Shown one piece after another: positions 7,600 through 17,226 of a stretch of DNA of 64,000 nt. Made by a program: the position numbers and the translations under genes. Each line of letters begins with the position of its first letter. Position 1 is the first letter of the stretch. Source of the DNA: Paludibacter sp. (lineage in GTDB: Bacteria > Bacteroidota > Bacteroidia > Bacteroidales > Paludibacteraceae); assembly GCA_028710415.1 (NCBI GenBank), contig JAQTUE010000015.1, positions 1-64,000 on the forward strand, in the 5' to 3' direction. The notes below the pieces were generated by a model that was not told where the DNA came from, ran no database searches, and was given only the letters and a program-made list of their open reading frames with translations.

Positions 7600-9417
7600 A
7601 TGATAAAAATAGAACTTCTCTCTCCTGCTAAGAACCTTGAATGTGGATTGGCAGCTATTAATCACGGGGCTGATGCCGTTTATATCGGTGCCAATCAGTT
7701 TGGTGCCAGGGCAGCTGCCGGAAACACCATACAGGATATCGGGACCTTGGTTCAGTATGCTCATCAATACCGTTCTAAAGTGTTGGTAGCTTTAAATACA
7801 ATACTAACTGATGAACAACTGCCAGATGCAGAAAAGTTGATCTGGGATGTGTATAATGCGGGTGCAGATGCCTTGATTATTCAGGATATGGGCATATTGA
7901 AACTGAATTTACCACCCATTGCACTTCATGCCAGTACCCAAACCGATAACCGGACCGTTGAGAAAATAAAGTTCCTGCAGGATGTTGGTTTCTCAAGGGT
8001 AGTATTGGCACGTGAATTATCATTGAAACAAATTACTGAAATAGCTTCTCAAACTGACGTGGAACTGGAAGCTTTTGTACATGGTGCCTTGTGTGTAAGT
8101 TACAGCGGACAATGTTATATGAGCCAGGCAAATTGCGAGCGTAGTGCTAATCGTGGACAATGTGCTCAGTATTGCCGCTTACCCTATCATTTGCTGGATG
8201 CTGATGATACCATGTTGGTAAAGAATAAACATTTCCTTTCATTAAAAGATCTTGATTTGTCCGATTCGTTGGAAGAAATGATGGAAGCCGGTGTTACTTC
8301 TTTTAAGATTGAAGGTCGATTGAAAGATGCCAATTATGTGAAGAATATAACTTCATATTACAGGAAGAAACTGGATTCGGTATTGGAAGGAAACAGTAAA
8401 TTCCAAAAAGCTTCTGCTGGAAGAACTTCTTTTTACTTCGAACCGAATCCGGAGAAGAGCTTCCGGCGTGGTGCTACGGATTATTTCCTGCATGGCAGGA
8501 AACCTGATATTGTTCATCTGGATACTCCGAAATCCATGGGTGAAGCCATTGGTAAGGTAAAAGAAATCGGCGATTATTATTTCACCATGTCAAGTGCCGA
8601 GAAACTAAATAATGGGGATGGATTATGCTTTATCAATCCTCATGGTGATTTAACCGGGTTTCGTGTAAATAAAGTGGATGGTCGTCGAGTTTATCCGGCT
8701 GACATGCCTAAGCTGGCTGAGGGTATCTGGTTATACCGCAATCAGGATCAGGCATTCGAAAAGATATTACAACATAAGACTTCTGAACGGAAGGTGGGGT
8801 TGGAAATCGTGTTTAGAGAAATTGCAACAGGTTTTTATATTCAATTGACAGATGAAGAAGGTATATCTATTTTATACCAGGTAGCATGTGATAAACAGCC
8901 GGCTCAAAAACCGGATGCTGTTAATGATAATATTAAGAATCAACTCTCTAAGCTTGGGAACACCATTTACGAAGCAATAGATATAAGCATTCAGCTGGAT
9001 GCTCCCTGGTTTTTCCAGGCTTCCCAATTAAGCGAATGGCGCAGGCTTGCTGTTGAGGAACTCGATAAGGCAAGGGCGAAAGCGTATGTCAGAACGCCTA
9101 AGAGGGAAGGCAAACCAGCTGATTTTCCTGTGAAGCAATTGAGTTACCTTGGAAATGTAATAAATGCTCAGGCCGAAGCTTTTTACAGGGAACATGGTGT
9201 AGAAGAGATTCAACCAGGTTTTGAAGTGAAGGCAGAAGAAGGAGTACCTTTGATGTTTTGCAAACATTGTATCAAATATACCATGGGCTGGTGTCCAAAG
9301 GAAGGTTATAAAGCTACATTCAAAGAACCCCTGTATTTGAAAAATAATAATCAGTTGTACAAGCTAACTTTTGATTGCAAGTTGTGCGAAATGCATATTA
9401 GCAAATCTGATGAATAG
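7600..9417 (+). CDS. U32-family RNA hydroxylase (RlhA/TrhP-like)
   Basis: About 605 residues, formerly annotated peptidase U32. Characterised members (TrhP, RlhA) hydroxylate pyrimidines in tRNA or 23S rRNA and bind an Fe-S cluster. The U32 core spans residues 1 to about 270 with the cysteines C165, C172, C179, C188 and C192 around HGALCVSYSGQC. A DUF3656-like middle region follows (about 370-490, with KLGNTIYEA and SEWRRLAVEELDKAR). A cysteine-rich C-terminal tail (MFCKHCIKY, CKLCEMH) closes the protein. The length and DUF3656 region resemble RlhA more than the shorter TrhP, but the exact target is uncertain. The start chosen is the ATG at 7600; the frame is open to a TTG at 7579. Confidence 0.83.
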   Translation: MIKIELLSPAKNLECGLAAINHGADAVYIGANQFGARAAAGNTIQDIGTLVQYAHQYRSKVLVALNTILTDEQLPDAEKLIWDVYNAGADALIIQDMGILKLNLPPIALHASTQTDNRTVEKIKFLQDVGFSRVVLARELSLKQITEIASQTDVELEAFVHGALCVSYSGQCYMSQANCERSANRGQCAQYCRLPYHLLDADDTMLVKNKHFLSLKDLDLSDSLEEMMEAGVTSFKIEGRLKDANYVKNITSYYRKKLDSVLEGNSKFQKASAGRTSFYFEPNPEKSFRRGATDYFLHGRKPDIVHLDTPKSMGEAIGKVKEIGDYYFTMSSAEKLNNGDGLCFINPHGDLTGFRVNKVDGRRVYPADMPKLAEGIWLYRNQDQAFEKILQHKTSERKVGLEIVFREIATGFYIQLTDEEGISILYQVACDKQPAQKPDAVNDNIKNQLSKLGNTIYEAIDISIQLDAPWFFQASQLSEWRRLAVEELDKARAKAYVRTPKREGKPADFPVKQLSYLGNVINAQAEAFYREHGVEEIQPGFEVKAEEGVPLMFCKHCIKYTMGWCPKEGYKATFKEPLYLKNNNQLYKLTFDCKLCEMHISKSDE

Positions 9418-9472
9418 TTGCTGAGTTTTAGATAAGTCTTGTACGACTATCAATTTCAAACATATATAAAAT

Positions 9473-9515
9473 AAGAATCCCGGTTATACCAACTTTTGGT
9501 CTAACCGGGATTCTT
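9473..9515. terminator. bidirectional terminator between the U32 gene and recA
   Basis: Perfect 14-bp stem (9473-9486 with 9502-9515) with A/T tracts on both sides, between two convergent genes. Confidence 0.9.
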
Positions 9516-9533
9516 TATTATAGGATGCTAATC

Positions 9534-10556
9534 TTATTTAGCCAGAATAGCTGCTACTATTTTTGTTTCTAATTCAGCAGCCAGTTCAGGATTATCCTTA
9601 ATTAAGTTTTTAGAGGCATCACGGCCTTGTGCCAGTTTGGTTTCACCGTAACTGTACCATGATCCGCTTTTCTTAATAATGCCATATTCTACACCCAGGT
9701 CTATAATTTCACCAGTTTTTGAAATACCTTCACCATACATGATATCAAATTCGGCTTTACGGAATGGAGGTGCCACTTTGTTTTTTACCACTTTCACACG
9801 TGTCTGGTTTCCAACAGCGTCTTCGCCATCTTTCAACTGGCCGATACGACGGATATCCAGACGGATAGAAGCGTAGAATTTCAGGGCATTACCACCGGTT
9901 GTTGTTTCAGGATTACCGAACATTACACCTATCTTTTCACGCAACTGGTTGATGAAAATACAGGTTGTATTGGTCTTGCTGATATTGGCAGTCAATTTAC
10001 GCAATGCCTGAGACATTAAACGTGCTTGTAATCCCATTTTTGAATCACCCATGTCGCCTTCCAACTCAGCTTTCGGAGTCAGGGCTGCTACAGAGTCAAT
10101 TACAACAATGTCAACTGCAGACGAACGGATCAGCTGATCGGCTACTTCCAACGCTTGCTCTCCATTATCAGGTTGCGAAATCAACAATTCTTCGATATTT
10201 ACACCCAGTTTTTCAGCATAAAAACGGTCGAATGCATGTTCCGCATCAATAAAGGCAGCAATACCTCCGGCTTTCTGGGCTTCGGCAATGGCATGAATGG
10301 CCAATGTAGTCTTACCGGATGATTCAGGGCCGAAGATTTCAATCACACGTCCACGTGGATAACCACCGATACCCAATGCAACATTTAGTCCAATGGAACC
10401 TGTTGAAATAAAAGATACATCTTCTACCTTGGTATCTCCCATTCGCATAATGGTGCCTTTTCCATGGTCTTTTTCTATCTTGTCCATTGCAAGCTGCAAT
10501 GCTTTCAGTTTGTCAGAGTTCGGTGCTTTTACCTCTTCTGCTGTTTTTGTTGCCAT
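9534..10556 (-). CDS. recA: recombinase RecA
   Basis: ATP-dependent strand-exchange protein for homologous recombination. 340 residues. Walker A is GPESSGKTT at 76-84, a Walker B stretch [12 protein letters not shown] follows, and the conserved loop region ([19 protein letters not shown]) and C-terminal core are intact. It is preceded by its own -7 element (10632-10639), giving a leader of about 70 nt. No LexA-type operator was recognised. The downstream end is a shared bidirectional terminator. Confidence 0.98.
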   Translation of the reverse strand: MATKTAEEVKAPNSDKLKALQLAMDKIEKDHGKGTIMRMGDTKVEDVSFISTGSIGLNVALGIGGYPRGRVIEIFGPESSGKTTLAIHAIAEAQKAGGIAAFIDAEHAFDRFYAEKLGVNIEELLISQPDNGEQALEVADQLIRSSAVDIVVIDSVAALTPKAELEGDMGDSKMGLQARLMSQALRKLTANISKTNTTCIFINQLREKIGVMFGNPETTTGGNALKFYASIRLDIRRIGQLKDGEDAVGNQTRVKVVKNKVAPPFRKAEFDIMYGEGISKTGEIIDLGVEYGIIKKSGSWYSYGETKLAQGRDASKNLIKDNPELAAELETKIVAAILAK

Positions 10557-10631
10557 AATTTTATAGTTTTGTTTTTGTTTTATTTTGATATAAATTCAGT
10601 TGAAAATTTTCAGTAGTAAAGTTTATTTGCA

Positions 10632-10639
10632 CAAAGATA
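10632..10639 (-). promoter_or_regulatory. -7 element of recA
   Basis: Minus-strand TATCTTTG fits TAnnTTTG. It lies in the 92-bp gap between recA and the helicase gene, so recA need not depend on helicase transcription. No clear -33 box. Confidence 0.55.
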
Positions 10640-10648
10640 AACAAATTT

Positions 10649-12952
10649 CTATTTCAACACTTCCAACTTTGCAAATTTCAGTAACAAAGATTTAACGCCT
10701 TTTTCTCCAAAGTCAATTTCGGCTTTTTCGTTCCCGTTAACTGTACTGGTTTCTATGACTTTCCCAATGCCAAAGATGGCATGTTTTACAAATGATCCGG
10801 TTGGAAGTGATGCGTTTTCAGTCGTCACTTTCACTCCTTCAGAACTTCCTACTTTTACCAGCCTTTGAGGACTTTTTGGCAAGATACTTTCCTTAAATGC
10901 CGGTTTTGAGAATGATCCCTTGAAGCGGTTTCTTTCTGTTTCCATGTCATCATCCCAGTCGCCAATCCGGGTTTGCTTTGGTTTCACCTCAACCGGCATG
11001 TCCAGGAATTGTTCGTCAATATCCTTGATAAACCGGCTTGGATTCGAAAAGTTTGTCTTTCCGTTCTTAAAGCGTGATTTGGCATAGCTGATAAAGCAAA
11101 GTTCTTCGGCACGGGTAATGGCAACATAAAACAATCGCCGTTCTTCTTCCAGTTCCCTTTCACTTTGCGTACAAAATGGTGAAGGGAAAAGCTCTTCTTC
11201 CATCCCCACAATAAAGACCGCTTTAAATTCCAGCCCTTTTGCGGCATGAACGGTCATTAGGGTTACCTTATCCTTATCCTGTTCCTTATCTGTGTCCTGG
11301 TCGGTCAACAAGGATATTTCAGCCAGGTATTCAGGCAAGAGTGCAATAGGTTCACCGGATTCAAGTTTATTTTGTCCGAATTCGTGAATTGCCTTCAGCA
11401 ACTCCTGTACATTTTCCTGTTTGCTCAGGTTCTCAGGCGAGTGATCAGTATAGGTGTCGCTGATTACCCCGGTTGTTTTGACAATACTGTTTGCAAGGTC
11501 GTACGCGTTTTGTGTAGACACCTGTTCGGCAAACACATCAATCATATTCCTGAACTGGGCAAGTTTATTGGCTGTTCCTGCATTTACTGCCAGATTGTAT
11601 TTCAGCATATCCTTCAGGACTTCCCAAATGCTTACTGCATGTAACTGTGAACATTCAATCAGTTTGTTGACGGTTGTATCTCCAATTCCTCGTGTGGGAT
11701 AATTGATGATCCGTTTAAATGCTTCCTCATCATTCTGGTTGCATATCAACCTGAAATAGGCAATGACATCCTTGATCTCTTTACGTTGATAGAATGAAAG
11801 TCCGCCGTAGATCCGGTATGGGATGCTTTGTTTGCGGAAAGCCTCTTCCATAACCCTGGACTGGGAATTCGTGCGGTAAAGTATAGCAATATCCTGATAC
11901 CTGTAATTGTTGCTATACCGTAAATCAACAATGTTGTTTGCAACCACAAACCCTTCTTCGAAATCAGTGAATACACTCAGTACTTTGATCGGCTTTCCGG
12001 TTTCTTTTTCCGAAAAGACTGTTTTCCGGATTTGTTGCGCATTTTTATCAATCAGGCTGTTGGCAGCATTGACTATGGTCTTGGTGGAACGGTAGTTTTG
12101 TTCCAGTTTGAATATCTGTGCATTTTGATAGGTGTTCTTAAATTGCATGATATTGTCAATATTAGCTCCACGGAACGAATAAATGCTCTGGGCATCGTCA
12201 CCCACCACACAGATCTTTTCATGTTGCTCTGCCAGTTTCTTTACAATCAGGTATTGTGCAAAATTGGTATCCTGGTACTCATCCACCAACACATACCCGA
12301 ATAATTGCTGGTATTTCCTCAGGGTATCCGGATTATTCCTGAACAGTACATTTGTCTGGAGCAGTAAGTCGTCAAAATCCATGGCATCGGCATTTTTACA
12401 CCGGTTGCAATAGATTTTGTATATGTCTTTCATGAGCGGTACCTTCGAGGCTACATCAGCTTTGAGTAAGTCGGCATTGGCATGGTAAGCATCCGGGGTA
12501 ATCAGGTTGTTTTTGGCATATGAAAGGCGTGATTGCACAAATCCAGGTTTATATACCTTATCGTCAAGTTTAAGTTCTTTTACAATACTCTTGATCAGAC
12601 TCTTTGAATCGGCAGAATCGTATATGGTGAAGTTCTTAGAATACCCGATCAATTCAGCTTCCGATCGTAATATGCGTGAGAAGACCGAGTGGAATGTTCC
12701 CATCCACAGGTATCGTGCCGTTTTTTCACCCACCATCCCGGCAACACGCTCTTTCATTTCACGGGCTGCCTTGTTGGTAAAGGTTAGTGCCAGTATCGAT
12801 GAAGGTGCCATGCCTGATTTAAGCAAATAGGCTATTTTATAAGTCAATACGCGCGTTTTACCTGATCCTGCACCCGCAATAACCAGGGATGGCCCATCGG
12901 TATACATGACAGCTTTGCGTTGACTTTCGTTTAGTTCGTCTAAAAAATCCAT
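10649..12952 (-). CDS. UvrD/PcrA-type ATP-dependent DNA helicase
   Basis: Superfamily 1A 3'-5' helicase of 767 residues for repair and replication-conflict removal. Motif I is AGAGSGKT (26-33), motif Ia TFTNKAAREM, motif II DEYQDTN (224-230), motif III GDDAQSIYSFRGA, and motif IV QNYRST (285-290). Motifs V/VI follow near TVHAAKGLEF and YVAITRAEE. A Tudor-like C-terminal end (GSFVKHAIFGIGKVIE) is typical of PcrA. The gene name pcrA or uvrD cannot be decided. Its leader contains a low-complexity repeat array (12980-13046) between promoter and start codon. Confidence 0.94.
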   Translation of the reverse strand: MDFLDELNESQRKAVMYTDGPSLVIAGAGSGKTRVLTYKIAYLLKSGMAPSSILALTFTNKAAREMKERVAGMVGEKTARYLWMGTFHSVFSRILRSEAELIGYSKNFTIYDSADSKSLIKSIVKELKLDDKVYKPGFVQSRLSYAKNNLITPDAYHANADLLKADVASKVPLMKDIYKIYCNRCKNADAMDFDDLLLQTNVLFRNNPDTLRKYQQLFGYVLVDEYQDTNFAQYLIVKKLAEQHEKICVVGDDAQSIYSFRGANIDNIMQFKNTYQNAQIFKLEQNYRSTKTIVNAANSLIDKNAQQIRKTVFSEKETGKPIKVLSVFTDFEEGFVVANNIVDLRYSNNYRYQDIAILYRTNSQSRVMEEAFRKQSIPYRIYGGLSFYQRKEIKDVIAYFRLICNQNDEEAFKRIINYPTRGIGDTTVNKLIECSQLHAVSIWEVLKDMLKYNLAVNAGTANKLAQFRNMIDVFAEQVSTQNAYDLANSIVKTTGVISDTYTDHSPENLSKQENVQELLKAIHEFGQNKLESGEPIALLPEYLAEISLLTDQDTDKEQDKDKVTLMTVHAAKGLEFKAVFIVGMEEELFPSPFCTQSERELEEERRLFYVAITRAEELCFISYAKSRFKNGKTNFSNPSRFIKDIDEQFLDMPVEVKPKQTRIGDWDDDMETERNRFKGSFSKPAFKESILPKSPQRLVKVGSSEGVKVTTENASLPTGSFVKHAIFGIGKVIETSTVNGNEKAEIDFGEKGVKSLLLKFAKLEVLK

Positions 12953-12979
12953 AAATCTAATTCTAATTACCTTTATCTT

Positions 12980-13046
12980 CCTACCTACTACCTACTTCTT
13001 ACTACCTACTTTCTCTCCTCAAACCCCAAACTTCAAACCTCAAACC
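12980..13046. repeat. composite GTTTGAG / GTAGGTA array
   Basis: On the helicase sense strand, about four 7-bp GTTTGAG-type units are followed by about five GTAGGTA-type units. The array lies inside the predicted 5' untranslated region of the helicase. The same two blocks in the same order recur downstream of ftsK (35413-35547). Confidence 0.7.
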
Positions 13047-13061
13047 ATTTAATTTAATGTG

Positions 13062-13069
13062 CAAAGTTA
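13062..13069 (-). promoter_or_regulatory. -7 element of the helicase gene
   Basis: Minus-strand TAACTTTG fits TAnnTTTG. The predicted transcript would carry about 100 nt of leader made largely of the repeat array. Confidence 0.5.
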
Positions 13070-13109
13070 GCAAATCGTTTCATAACTTTCGAAAATAGTT
13101 TTCAACAAC

Positions 13110-13139
13110 TTGTACTTTGGGCTAAAAGGTGTAATTTTG
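13110..13139 (+). promoter_or_regulatory. promoter of the acyltransferase gene
   Basis: TTG (13110-13112), 19-bp spacer, TAATTTTG (13132-13139): a good -33/-7 pair. The start codon follows 30 bp later. Confidence 0.65.
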
Positions 13140-13168
13140 CTGTGTAAAATAAAATCAAACAATAAGGT

Positions 13169-13711
13169 ATGCAAAAATTTAGCCAGTGGGTATTCAGAAT
13201 GATGGGTTGGAAAACGGTGGTTTCAGTGGCTGAACCTCCCAAAAGTGTCATCTGTGTGGCTCCCCATACCAGCAATTGGGATTTTGTGATTGGTAAATTA
13301 TTTTACTGGTCCCTGAATCGTAAGTCTTCATTCCTGATGAAAAAGTCGTGGTTCTTTTTTCCCATGGGTTCCTTCTTTCATAACATGGGTGGTATAGCAG
13401 TCGATCGCTCAAAAAGTACCTCCGTGACTGATCAAATGGCTGAAGAATTCAATAATCGCGAATACTTTCATTTAGCCATTACCCCGGAAGGTACCCGTAA
13501 GCTGATGACTAAATGGAAAATGGGTTTTTACCATATTGCCGTAAAAGCCAATGTGCCAATTCAACTGGCTTATATCGATTATGCCAAAAAAGAAATGGGA
13601 ATAACAGCAATTTTATATCCAACTGGTGACGAAAATGCTGACATGGCTAAAATACAAGCCTTTTACCATGATGTGAGTGCCTGCCACCCTGAAAAATTCT
13701 ATCAAAACTGA
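13169..13711 (+). CDS. PlsC-like 1-acyl-glycerol-3-phosphate acyltransferase family protein
   Basis: 180-residue membrane-associated acyltransferase. The catalytic HX4D motif is HTSNWD (33-38) and the substrate-binding motif is PEGTRK (106-111). It is shorter than classical PlsC but matches the small Bacteroidales paralogues. The exact acyl acceptor is unknown; phospholipid synthesis or an acylated envelope lipid are both possible. It has its own promoter and lies 100 bp upstream of an amidase gene in the same direction. Confidence 0.86.
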   Translation: MQKFSQWVFRMMGWKTVVSVAEPPKSVICVAPHTSNWDFVIGKLFYWSLNRKSSFLMKKSWFFFPMGSFFHNMGGIAVDRSKSTSVTDQMAEEFNNREYFHLAITPEGTRKLMTKWKMGFYHIAVKANVPIQLAYIDYAKKEMGITAILYPTGDENADMAKIQAFYHDVSACHPEKFYQN

Positions 13712-13811
13712 TAATTACAAAACATTCATGATTATTTGCTGAATAAGAAAATACATTTTTCAACAATTCTACGTTTTAACTGTTCAAGTAATATACAAAT
13801 AACCTACTGTC

Positions 13812-14582
13812 ATGCGCATTACCTTATTACAGGATATTATCTTCTGGGCTGATAAAGCTGCAAACATTCAAAAGGTCGAAGATCAGCTGGTTGAGCTGGC
13901 AGGCAAAACCGATCTGGTCGTATTGCCCGAAATGTTTACAACCGGTTTTTGTACCGATAAACTTCATCTGGCTGAATCCATGGATGGTGAAACTGTTCAG
14001 AAACTACGTTATTGGGCTATTAAATTTAAAATGGCTATTACAGGTAGTTTTATTGCTACCGAAAATGATACGATCTATAACCGTGCTTTTTTTGTTTTCC
14101 CCACCGGACAAATAGAAACTGCCGATAAACGTCATTTGTTCAGCCTGGGTGGTGAACATGAACATTTCACTGCCGGCGATAAACGAATGATCGTAAACTA
14201 TTGCGGATTTAATATCCTGGTGCTGGTTTGTTATGATATCCGTTTCCCGGTATGGTCGCGCAATGTAAATAAGGAGTACGATCTGGCTATTTATGTGGCT
14301 AATTTTCCCCAACGACGCATTATTGACTGGGATATCCTGTTGCAGGCCCGTGCCATTGAAAACCAGGTCTATGTATGCGGTGTAAACCGGGTTGGAGTAG
14401 ACGGACTTGGAATAGAATATGATGGACATTCTGCTCTTATCGATTTCAAAGCAAAACCCTTGGTTATGTTCTATGAAAACAAATCGTCTGTTCAAACCGC
14501 CGAAATAAAGATAGAACCCCTGGAACAGTATAGAAGGAAATTCACTGTATGGCAGGATGCCGATGAGTTTGAAATAAAATAA
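13812..14582 (+). CDS. carbon-nitrogen hydrolase, omega-amidase (YafV/Nit2-like)
   Basis: 256 residues of the nitrilase superfamily. The catalytic triad is visible as E40 (VVLPEMF), K106 (DKRHLF) and C140 (VCYDIRFP). Residues after the cysteine (RFPVWSR) and the loop GGEHEHF fit the omega-amidase branch, which hydrolyses alpha-ketoglutaramate and related omega-amides as metabolite repair. Cytosolic. Substrate assignment rests on family resemblance only. Confidence 0.87.
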   Translation: MRITLLQDIIFWADKAANIQKVEDQLVELAGKTDLVVLPEMFTTGFCTDKLHLAESMDGETVQKLRYWAIKFKMAITGSFIATENDTIYNRAFFVFPTGQIETADKRHLFSLGGEHEHFTAGDKRMIVNYCGFNILVLVCYDIRFPVWSRNVNKEYDLAIYVANFPQRRIIDWDILLQARAIENQVYVCGVNRVGVDGLGIEYDGHSALIDFKAKPLVMFYENKSSVQTAEIKIEPLEQYRRKFTVWQDADEFEIK

Positions 14583-14635
14583 TAATACAGAGACTGATTT
14601 TTCTGCTTACAATTATCTTTATGTCGGTTAACTCA

Positions 14636-14674
14636 CCGTGGCTGAAAGCTGTTTTTCCAAAACAGGCCTCACGG
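14636..14674. terminator. hairpin between convergent genes
   Basis: Nested stem: CCGTG / CACGG outside and CTGTTTT / AAAACAG inside (14649-14655 with 14659-14665). It sits between convergent genes where a terminator is expected, but there is no strong T run on either side. Confidence 0.4.
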
Positions 14675-14676
14675 AT

Positions 14677-15438
14677 TTATTGTTTCTCCGTCAGGTATTT
14701 CCAGTAGCGGGCGGGCATGTTTTGCCGGTGAAGTTTCGGATTAATCCTTTCCTTGATAGTCATTGATTTGAAATAGCCTTTCCACAGGTCTTGAAATAGT
14801 TTTTCGTCTTCCGTCATCAGTTTTTCGTCCAACTTGCCATCCTTGAAATTCTCCGCCAGGTCCAGCGTCATTTCCGTTACCGTTTTCAGGTCATAATAAT
14901 ACCCGTAGTTACGCTTCATATCGTAGATAATCCATTTCTGATCGGCAAAACGTTCGGTGAAATGTTCTATGGCAAGGGGCAATGCATTCAAAACCGGTGA
15001 TACTGGTGCAAAGAAAATATCGTCGGATGCTTTTTGAAAACGAACAAACTGAATCAGGCGTAAGCGCTCATGTTCAACTTTTTTTGCCACGTTTCGCATT
15101 TCGAGCACATCCTCATCGGCAAAGTTCATTTCAATGGAATGGCTGTTGTCAAATGTTTTGCGAATGTACCTGAAAATCAACTCGTCACTGCCAGATAGCT
15201 CGGATAACCAGACATACTTCAGCATATTGCAGGTGACCGGCATTGTCTTTTTTACCAATGACTTCCAGACACGTTTTGATTTGTCAATATCCGTGATGAC
15301 GGAGTAACACTCGTCTGTAAACAGGGGTTCCGGTTCTTCTGCCCCAAGCAATAGGACCGGGAATGTCTTGCGGTTGTAGGCGTCGAAAATGCAGGTAAGC
15401 AACCCGTCAAATGTTTTATCGTAGCGAAATAGAATCAT
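14677..15438 (-). CDS. TIGR03915-type DNA metabolism protein (DUF4130)
   Basis: 253 residues. The opening MILFRYDKTFDGLLTCIFDAY and the closing LHRQNMPARYWKYLTE are the hallmarks of the DUF4130/TIGR03915 family, which occurs next to a radical SAM protein (TIGR03916) proposed to act in DNA modification or repair. That partner is the next gene upstream on the same strand here, but 394 bp of non-coding DNA separate them, whereas the pair is usually close. The biochemical function is not established. Confidence 0.85.
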   Translation of the reverse strand: MILFRYDKTFDGLLTCIFDAYNRKTFPVLLLGAEEPEPLFTDECYSVITDIDKSKRVWKSLVKKTMPVTCNMLKYVWLSELSGSDELIFRYIRKTFDNSHSIEMNFADEDVLEMRNVAKKVEHERLRLIQFVRFQKASDDIFFAPVSPVLNALPLAIEHFTERFADQKWIIYDMKRNYGYYYDLKTVTEMTLDLAENFKDGKLDEKLMTEDEKLFQDLWKGYFKSMTIKERINPKLHRQNMPARYWKYLTEKQ

Positions 15439-15832
15439 AAGATTACCCCTAATCCCTAAAGGGGAATTTAATTAGTTTTGTTTTCTTTTATTTATAAGTT
15501 CAGTAAGTATTGCAAGTCATGCATTTTTGCAGGTTCTTCTGTTATCCTCCACTTAGGTCCAAAAATTAATCGTAGTAATCGGTTCTTCTCTGATTAATAA
15601 CCTCGCTACTCACTCTTATTTCCCTTTAGTATATTAACTCTCAATTTCGTGTATTTTCTAGCACAATATTACAGAATTAACTTCTAACTATTTTAGTCAC
15701 ACTATTCCATATAAGGTCTTAAAATCAAAATACGTAGTATTTTTATAATCCGTTTTTAATCCGCCAAATCTGCGTATATCCGCGTTCTAATCTTAATTCT
15801 GGCTTGTCCAGGTTAGGGTTTAGGGTTTCTTT
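15439..15832. other. 394-bp gap inside the TIGR03915/TIGR03916 pair
   Basis: No gene seen. It holds a CCCCT/AGGGG hairpin near 15447-15463, an AAAATAC/GTATTTT palindrome near 15730-15750, and degenerate ATCCGC-type repeats (about 15763-15790). The stretch looks like decayed repeat DNA rather than coding sequence. Confidence 0.55.
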
Positions 15833-17095
15833 TTAGTCAAAAATCAACGACAACTGTTGCTGGTTATCTTTCCCTTTGGCTGTTTTTTTCTCCGTAAGTA
15901 TCCTCCTGACATATTCGGGTGACGTTTCATGGATGGTGAATGTTGGAAGTTCATTGCAGGTGATAAAATATTGCGCCTTTTTCATCACTACGCCAATTCT
16001 TTTCAACACCGAAGCATTTATTCTCCCACTTTGCCTGGTCACAATGATGAGTTTGGCCGATTTAACGCCGATACCCGGTACCCGAAGTATTTGTGTATAA
16101 TCTGCTTTGTTCATGTCCACCGGGAATTGTTCGGGGTGGCGTAATGCCCACGACAGCTTCGGGTCAATTTCAAGGTCCAGGTTGGGATGTTTGTCATCAA
16201 CGATTTCATCTACTTTAAAATTATAAAAACGCATTAACCAATCTGCCTGATACAACCTGTTTTCGCGTACCAATGGGGGTTGTTTGAGTGCCGGTAACCG
16301 GTTGTCATACGAATTGACGGGGATATACCCCGAATAATACACCCGTTTCATGCTGGGACGTTGGTACATGGATGCGGAAGTAAATAAAATCTGCTTGTCA
16401 CTTTCGTTGCTTGCCCCGATAATCATTTGCGTACTTTGTCCTGCCGGGGCAAACCGGGGTGCTGAATTGAATTTCCGCCTTTCCTCCGTACTCTCCAAAA
16501 CACCTTGCTGGATATAAAGCATTGGCTTGAAAATGCTGTCAAGGCTTTTCTCCGGGGCAAGCATTTTCAGGTTCTGCTCGGTGGGTATTTCAATGTTTAC
16601 ACTCAGGCGGTCGGCATACAGTCCTGCCTGGCGTACGATCTCCTCGCTGGCTCCGGGGATGCTTTTCATATGGATATACCCGTTGTACCGGTGTACAGTG
16701 CGGAGCTGCTTTATCACGCGCACCATTCGCTCCATGGTGTAATCGGGATTGATGATCACCCCCGAACTTAGGAATAATCCTTCTATATAATTACGCCGGT
16801 AGAACTCGATGGTAAGCTCCACCAGTTCTTCTACCGAAAAGGTGGCACGGCGGATATCGTTGCTCCTACGGTTAATGCAGTATGCGCAGTCGTAGATGCA
16901 ATAGTTGGTGAGCATAATTTTTAGGAGAGATACGCAACGTCCATCCTCTGTGAAGCTGTGGCAGATTCCAAAACCGGCCGTGTTGCCTATGCCTCCGGGT
17001 GTACTCTTGCGGGTGGTTCCGCTGGAGGAGCACGAAACATCGTACTTTGCCGATTCAGCCAGCGTTTTAAGTTTCTCGAGGATATCTTCTTTCAT
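15833..17095 (-). CDS. radical SAM DNA modification/repair protein (TIGR03916 type)
   Basis: About 420 residues. The radical SAM cluster motif is CIYDCAYC (C66, C70, C73). After the SAM barrel there is a C-terminal helix-hairpin-helix region (VPGIGVKSAKLIIV, about residues 335-375), which normally binds DNA. This combination defines the TIGR03916 family, found with TIGR03915 proteins. The start used is the ATG at 17095; the frame is open 3 codons further to a TTG. A TTACTTTG immediately upstream, close to the -7 consensus, would give an almost leaderless transcript. The substrate is unknown. Confidence 0.87.
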   Translation of the reverse strand: MKEDILEKLKTLAESAKYDVSCSSSGTTRKSTPGGIGNTAGFGICHSFTEDGRCVSLLKIMLTNYCIYDCAYCINRRSNDIRRATFSVEELVELTIEFYRRNYIEGLFLSSGVIINPDYTMERMVRVIKQLRTVHRYNGYIHMKSIPGASEEIVRQAGLYADRLSVNIEIPTEQNLKMLAPEKSLDSIFKPMLYIQQGVLESTEERRKFNSAPRFAPAGQSTQMIIGASNESDKQILFTSASMYQRPSMKRVYYSGYIPVNSYDNRLPALKQPPLVRENRLYQADWLMRFYNFKVDEIVDDKHPNLDLEIDPKLSWALRHPEQFPVDMNKADYTQILRVPGIGVKSAKLIIVTRQSGRINASVLKRIGVVMKKAQYFITCNELPTFTIHETSPEYVRRILTEKKTAKGKDNQQQLSLIFD

Positions 17096-17226
17096 GTCGT
17101 ACAAAGTAAGGGTTTTTGTACGAGAAAAACATATACGAAAATATAAAATCTGGTGGTTGTTGATAAGTTTTAAAAGTTGCCGGAGTGTAACTTCCCGGCT
17201 TTCGCATACCCGGTTTGAAAGTCACT

